A DNA stretch of 64,000 nucleotides from Mytilus californianus. Its lineage: Eukaryota; Mollusca; Bivalvia; Mytilida; Mytilidae. Shown piece by piece: positions 59,219 through 64,000 of this stretch. Each line of letters begins with the position of its first letter. The stretch's first letter is position 1. The translations under genes and the position numbers were made by a program. The DNA lies in NCBI RefSeq assembly GCF_021869535.1, contig NW_026262712.1, positions 64,660,100 to 64,724,099 of the forward strand. The letters are read 5' to 3'. Below the pieces are notes generated by a model. The model made no database searches. It worked only from the letters and a program-made list of their open reading frames with translations, and was not told the origin of the DNA.

Positions 59219-60286
59219 GCATGCACGACTTGTGGAAATTTTCGAAGATAGTACATTCTACCTTAATTTTAGAAATTTTATTCATATAAAGAAAAAAAAG
59301 TAGAAAAATAAAAGGCGAGGAAAATAAGATATCTCTCACTGATTTGTTTTCGCAAATTGTTATGTGGCAACAATTAAAAAAACTCTTTTAGGCAAGCAAC
59401 AATAAATTAAACTTGATGTAGGAGAAAATTTGCAAAATTAAGGTATGTTCGTTAAAATAAGTAAGTTATACGTATACAGTGTTTTTGCATTTGATTTTAT
59501 TTTTCTGAAGTTGTGGATTGCAGATTAAATAGATTGAATACAAATGTGCCACAAAATATTAAATATAAAAAAAAAAGTTTATTGCTTTTTTATTGTTTTC
59601 TTGGTGAAATAAGAAGACCGGTACAACCTTTCCCAAACACCCACACCCACTCCGTCATCAACCAAACACATCAAAATCAACATTCACACCCACTCCGTCA
59701 TCAACCCACATCTAAATCCACACATAACCAATATGAAATGCAGAGTGTCGGGAAATATCTGAAGATAGCACATTCTAACCTACTTTTTAGTAATTTTTGT
59801 CGAATAGAAAAAATAGTCAAAAAGGAAAGACGAGCAAAATAAGAAAATCACACCGTTTTGCTTCAAAATGGTATGTGACAACAATTCAAACTCAAATTGA
59901 TTTTGTGGCTCTACAAAGAGCCGTTTTGCATATTGAACTATCCGTGCTCTCTGATCTTCTGTCTGCGTTTACTCACTATAACTTTTTGTTCAGCACTACA
60001 AACATCTGATTCTTTCGCGTCCGATTCTAAGGAGTGTTGATTGATTAACTCTCTTTTTGTGTCATCAAAGATTTATTAAATTGATTACATATTTGGTGTA
60101 CAGAGTGGGTTTTGTTATATATGGTTTAAATCCTTTAACTTTGACTGAGAACTGATTCCCCCCTTTTTGTCAATGAATGGTTATGACATTGTGACTTTTG
60201 ACTAAAATCGACTTTAGTAGCTTTACTTACTGTATCATAAAATTATGCTCTTACTATACTGTGATATACACTGTTCACCTATTCAG

Positions 60287-60374
60287 ACTACCTATATCAC
60301 ATCCTATTACCGGCTGTTGGTACGGCAGATGGAATCGGTAACACAGATCCGACGAATGTTATTCGGGATGACAG
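60287..60374 (+). other. Weak candidate internal exon
   Basis: A GC-richer 88-bp stretch is bounded by 'cacctattcag' and 'gatgacag|gtaatt'. One frame is open throughout, reading YITSYYRLLVRQMESVTQIR. The donor region is tandemly duplicated (60369-60410 and 60412-60454). No family match is recognised. Confidence 0.2.
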
Positions 60375-62153
60375 GTAATTACATCTATTCGCATGTTCTT
60401 TTGTTTACAAAATGACAGGTAGATAAAGATATTCGCATTTTCTTTTATTTACAGTGATTAATGTGGTAATATTGTATGTTTTTTTCTGTAATGATAATAC
60501 AACAGGCCATTCGTTTCTTAAAAATGAGGTTAGGACATTACTTATTAACAAAAGTATCAATAAATCAAGTTAAGAATTCACTCGTTTTCAATTTGCAAGA
60601 AAGTGTAGTCAAATATTGCAAATTTCTTGAAAACTACAATTAAATCGTTACATTTATGGTTTCATAAAATGACTGTAGACCATGTACAACATTCTTACAA
60701 TAGAAAAACCATTTCTGTTGTGTAATTACTGTTATATATACACGATTGAATTTGGTCAATCAACATGTTTTGGCTATCGTGTACAGCAGATCCGGCAAAC
60801 ACTGACGGCAGATATTTGCAATCATGAACAATATAGTCATAACTGTACTGTATAACTGATTGTGTTGATTTGAAATCAAGAAATCTCCTAAAGATCGCAA
60901 ATCTTCTGCATCATGTTTTTTAATAATTAATTTCAAACTTCCCCATGCTTAATCAGCATTCCTAACTAATATAAATACTTAATAAAAGTGTATATTGCTG
61001 CTAGACACTAGTCCTGCTTTAAAATGTCGTTTTCGGAATAAATAAGGGGTAATTATGGTTTATTTCTTCTCCATTAGCTGACACGTATTTTCTGCGTTTT
61101 CTGTGTTGTTATCATCTTCGTGATTTCAGTGGTATTCATTGCGCATAACGTGATACAGAAAGTGCGTAGTAATCATCATTACTATGTTGACTACTGTATA
61201 TGAAAAGCCTTTTATGCTTTAAAGGAATATATGACGTCGTTGTCTATTTTTATACCGTTGTCTGAGTTTCTGAAGTCTATGGAGGATACCTAGGTCGATA
61301 TGTCAGTAAAAATATTCAAACATTGTTTCCACGAGAATATGATTTTATTTGTCTTTTTTGTAGTTTATGTATATTTGGTCGTCCAAATTGACCGATTTCG
61401 TATGCATGATTGTCTTCGTTTAGCAAGTATGTTCTTACTGCTGCATTTGTATCCCTGTAGACGCTAGATTTCGTGTTATTTGTATTCTTATTAATTCACC
61501 CTAACACCAGTCTTACGTGTAAGAACTCTAAAGTTTAGCAATGCACTTTTAAATTTATCCATTTCAATGGTATTCCTATATAGCATAAAATAAGATGTGC
61601 TGCCTTACAATCTAAATTTTGAAAAATTGTCACACATTTTCCAAAATAGGATGGAAGTCGAAAAACACCCTCAACCATCCCAGATCTTCCCCGGGCTATC
61701 TGTGATGAATCTTCGCTAGTCAGAGTTCAGTTTGCATTCTAAACCAGAATATTCATTAGCAAGCCCTTGCAATGCTCCTGTGAACCAAATTGTTCTTTAC
61801 CAGACGTAAACCGACTTATAGAACGACTAACACTATAATATAAAATGTCATTTGCAAGACTGTCAATTCTGGGTATCTCCTACAATGTAAATGTGGTTAG
61901 GATCGAGAACAGTCATTTCAAAATGTTTTAATGGCAATGGTAATAACTATTTTCTTTGACTGTAAGCCATACCTTCCTCTCAGTCGACATTTGAGATCTT
62001 CTGATCACACTATGTACATCTCAAACTACTGACTACCACATTCATTGCCCGGAGCATGGCTTTATTGAGGGAAAGGAATCTCTCGGTAGTTGTTTATGAT
62101 AAGGAAGTTTAAAACGTTGGCATTAGATAATATCATAAAGGAAATTATATTTC

Positions 62154-62257
62154 TTAAGTGCATGCTCCAAGTGCTTCAATAGTTGAACCGTTAGTGACGA
62201 CTATTGTCAAGGAACCATATTTGACAAACGTCGCTTGTCGCGATCCAATATTTCCTT
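62154..62257 (-). other. Weak candidate terminal exon
   Basis: On the minus strand a T-rich tract ending 'aaatatag' precedes an open frame GNIGSRQATFVKYGSLTIVV, ending TIEALGACT and a TAA. The amino-acid mix looks more protein-like than its surroundings. No upstream exon is identified. Confidence 0.25.
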
Positions 62258-63769
62258 CTATATTTAAAACAAAATTGAAATGAATTTTAATAAAATAGCA
62301 GAATTTTAGGATCGTGGTTGGCGGCCATAGTAAATTGATAACATCTGATTTTAAAAAATGCATTAGCGATGTCACGTACCTGATTTTAGATTGTGAATTG
62401 ACTTTAAAGTTTACAATAAAACGGAACAAACATCATATCGAAAAGGAAAGGAGAATTAAAATTCATTGTGAATTAACAAAAAATAAAGCTATGACCGATT
62501 TGTATTTGATGAGTTAGTTCAGATATTATCTCAAACCCTTTGTTTGCCTGATTTTTTAACACGCCTTTACTATCTTTCATCGGTGATTGCCAAAGATAAC
62601 AGTATTTTGAGTATAAATAAAAATTAGAGAGGAAAACGTCCAGTTTAAAGGAAGTAAAAATAATTGTTATAAACTTTTCTTCCTTTTAATGATTATAAAA
62701 AGAGATGGAAACTTACTGATAAAATGTGCAAAACACCTGTCTATAACGCACACGGAAGAAAACCATCAGTCCTGAATCATAACTCTGAAGCTAACTTCAT
62801 TTTTAACGAGATTACATAGATTAGATTCTAGCTATATATAAACTTTAGTAAGGCAACCCAGACTGTATTTAAATGCATACTGCCGAAAGTGTAGCATAGA
62901 CACTTGTGACGATATCTCTTTAGATATAAACCCTCTAGTAGAGTTGAGGTGCCGAAATAGGTTGTGCTTGGTGATTGTGTACCAAAAATGAATAAACACA
63001 AATTATTAATCACGAATTAAGCAGTTGGTGTCATCTTTGAAGGTACTTGTAATTTATGAAAATTACGCATTTTGTATACATAAGGAAATCGATCTATTGA
63101 ATACTTTAGATTTTGTATTTCGTAGTAGAAGACTGACTTCCTGTTGATTTATCACTACCGTTATACCACTTTCTATATAGTTATAAAGTTAAGAACACCA
63201 GTATGTTAACATTATCACGTGTATATGTTTATAATTGATACACGTGTTGAATGTATATAATAGGTTAATGTGTGTAAAAATTGAATCTTTAATTTGATTC
63301 ATAATTTGTATTTGCGTACATAATGAAAATTGTTTTTATTCTTGTAGATTGGTTTTTGTATTTGTTACCTGCAGCGGACTAGGCAGACAGTAATTGATAA
63401 ACTTTCGTTTGCATTTATCTTCAATAAAATTAAAGCTTAACCGCACACTGTCAGGCGAGCTGATCCCATACAAAGGTTTTGAGTTTATTTTGTAAATAAT
63501 TTATGTTCGTTTGAATTTATGAATTAGAACATAATTGTCAACAACTTGGTACAGAGGTTATTGTTAATATGAGAAAATTGAGCTTTGCCATATACGATGA
63601 TGTTTCATCATTTACTATCCGATTTTACAGTGTCTTATTTAGAATGAGGTCTTTAACGTGGAGGGATAATACCACCATTGTTTTCCGCTATTATTCATAG
63701 TTAAATTTGCATTTCAGAATTTATCTTTGTTTCAAATAAAAAAATAATAAGTATGAGTAAAGTTTAATC

Positions 63770-63925
63770 GCCTCGGTGATCTCGTGGTAGCGTGTTCGCC
63801 TCGAGTGCGGGAGGTCGTGGGTTCAAACCCTGGCTGGGTCAAACCAAAGACTTTCAAATTGGTATTTGCTGCTTCTCCGCTAAGCAGGCGGCATTAGGAA
63901 GTAAAAGCAAAGACTAGTTGGCTTT
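63770..63925 (+). mobile_element. tRNA-derived SINE (5' part)
   Basis: A box-like TGATCTCGTGG (63777-63787) and B box GGTTCAAACCC (63820-63830) lie 32 bp apart. A 7-nt anticodon-like loop holds CGA (63802-63804), but the acceptor and T stems pair poorly and there is no long variable arm as in a true tRNA-Ser. The body after 63840 ('ggtatttgctgcttctccgc') is typical of molluscan tRNA-SINEs as recalled, and the copy is truncated near 63925. Confidence 0.75.
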
Positions 63926-64000
63926 GTTTCAAATATAGCGGATTAATTTGTTGTTTTCTGCTCAACGTTCAGTGACAAATATTTCACGCATATTAACGCC

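Larger units (their letters stand above)
41440..59640. repeat. Right arm of the large inverted segmental duplication
   Basis: Inverse partner of 1-19140. Sequence private to this arm: 44503-45685, 45809-47182, 48100-48392, 49240-51490, 52263-52352, about 56400-57110 and the minisatellite 57268-59068. Identity varies. A 240-bp coding block counted by eye is about 94% identical, while flanks are lower and full of indels. That is too diverged for simple alleles in the gene (about 82% protein identity), though an assembly artefact cannot be excluded by eye. Confidence 0.9.
59640..63765. other. Right flank outside the visible duplication; no firm gene
   Basis: Near 59640-59720 a short imperfect repeat of 'cacccactccgtcatcaacc' occurs twice; it may continue the arm, but its partner would lie outside the window. 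The remainder is AT-rich with two weak exon candidates (listed separately) and no recognised repeat. Confidence 0.4.

Noticed and set aside
1..59640. The two arms being alleles of one gene placed side by side by assembly
   Set aside because: Not fully excluded, but about 82% protein identity, many private insertions and a third diverged copy in the spacer fit old paralogues better than alleles.
63770..63843. A genuine tRNA-Ser(CGA) gene
   Set aside because: A and B boxes are present, but acceptor and T-stem pairing are poor, no long variable arm exists, and a SINE body follows directly.

Overview
The window looks like a piece of a bivalve mollusc genome, most likely a marine mussel (Mytilus-type). 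It is AT-rich and gene-poor, and it is full of dispersed repeats whose tail and core motifs I recognise by eye as mussel-abundant families. No database search was possible, so the organism call is recall plus inference.

The dominant structure is a large, old inverted duplication. The left arm runs from the window edge (1) to about 19140. The right arm runs from about 41440 to 59640, in the opposite orientation. They match in order over nearly their whole length (1 pairs with ~59638, 18925 with ~41807), interrupted by insertions private to one arm. The left arm is cut by the window start.

Each arm carries one intact-looking large gene, both pointing outwards: 2557-4542 (-) and 53542-55470 (+). 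Both encode Mab-21 / cGAS-like nucleotidyltransferases with a GS motif, a D-x-D pair and a later third Asp, so they are candidate cGAS-like innate immune receptors (cGLRs). The two proteins align without gaps over 617 residues at about 82% identity (113 differences counted by eye). Their C-termini were then changed independently: a 28-bp deletion frameshifts the left copy, and the right copy lost its native stop and now stops in retroelement sequence.

Each arm also carries a decayed Myb/SANT-like regulator gene (16426-17790 (-) and 42518-43985 (+)). A third, more diverged copy lies in the spacer (35225-37250), together with a third copy of the cGLR downstream flank that has no cGLR gene (22350-23530). 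The locus is therefore a mosaic of at least three rounds of segmental duplication.

The spacer (19.1-41.4 kb) otherwise holds tandem repeats, MITEs, retroelement fragments and long AT-rich stretches with no recognisable gene. The right flank (59.6-64 kb) is mostly unremarkable, with two weak exon candidates and a tRNA-derived SINE at the end. The right arm has a large 46-bp minisatellite (57268-59068) that is a single unit in the left arm. Comparing arms also gives clean empty-versus-filled sites for a hAT-like MITE and for a 1.37-kb foldback element.
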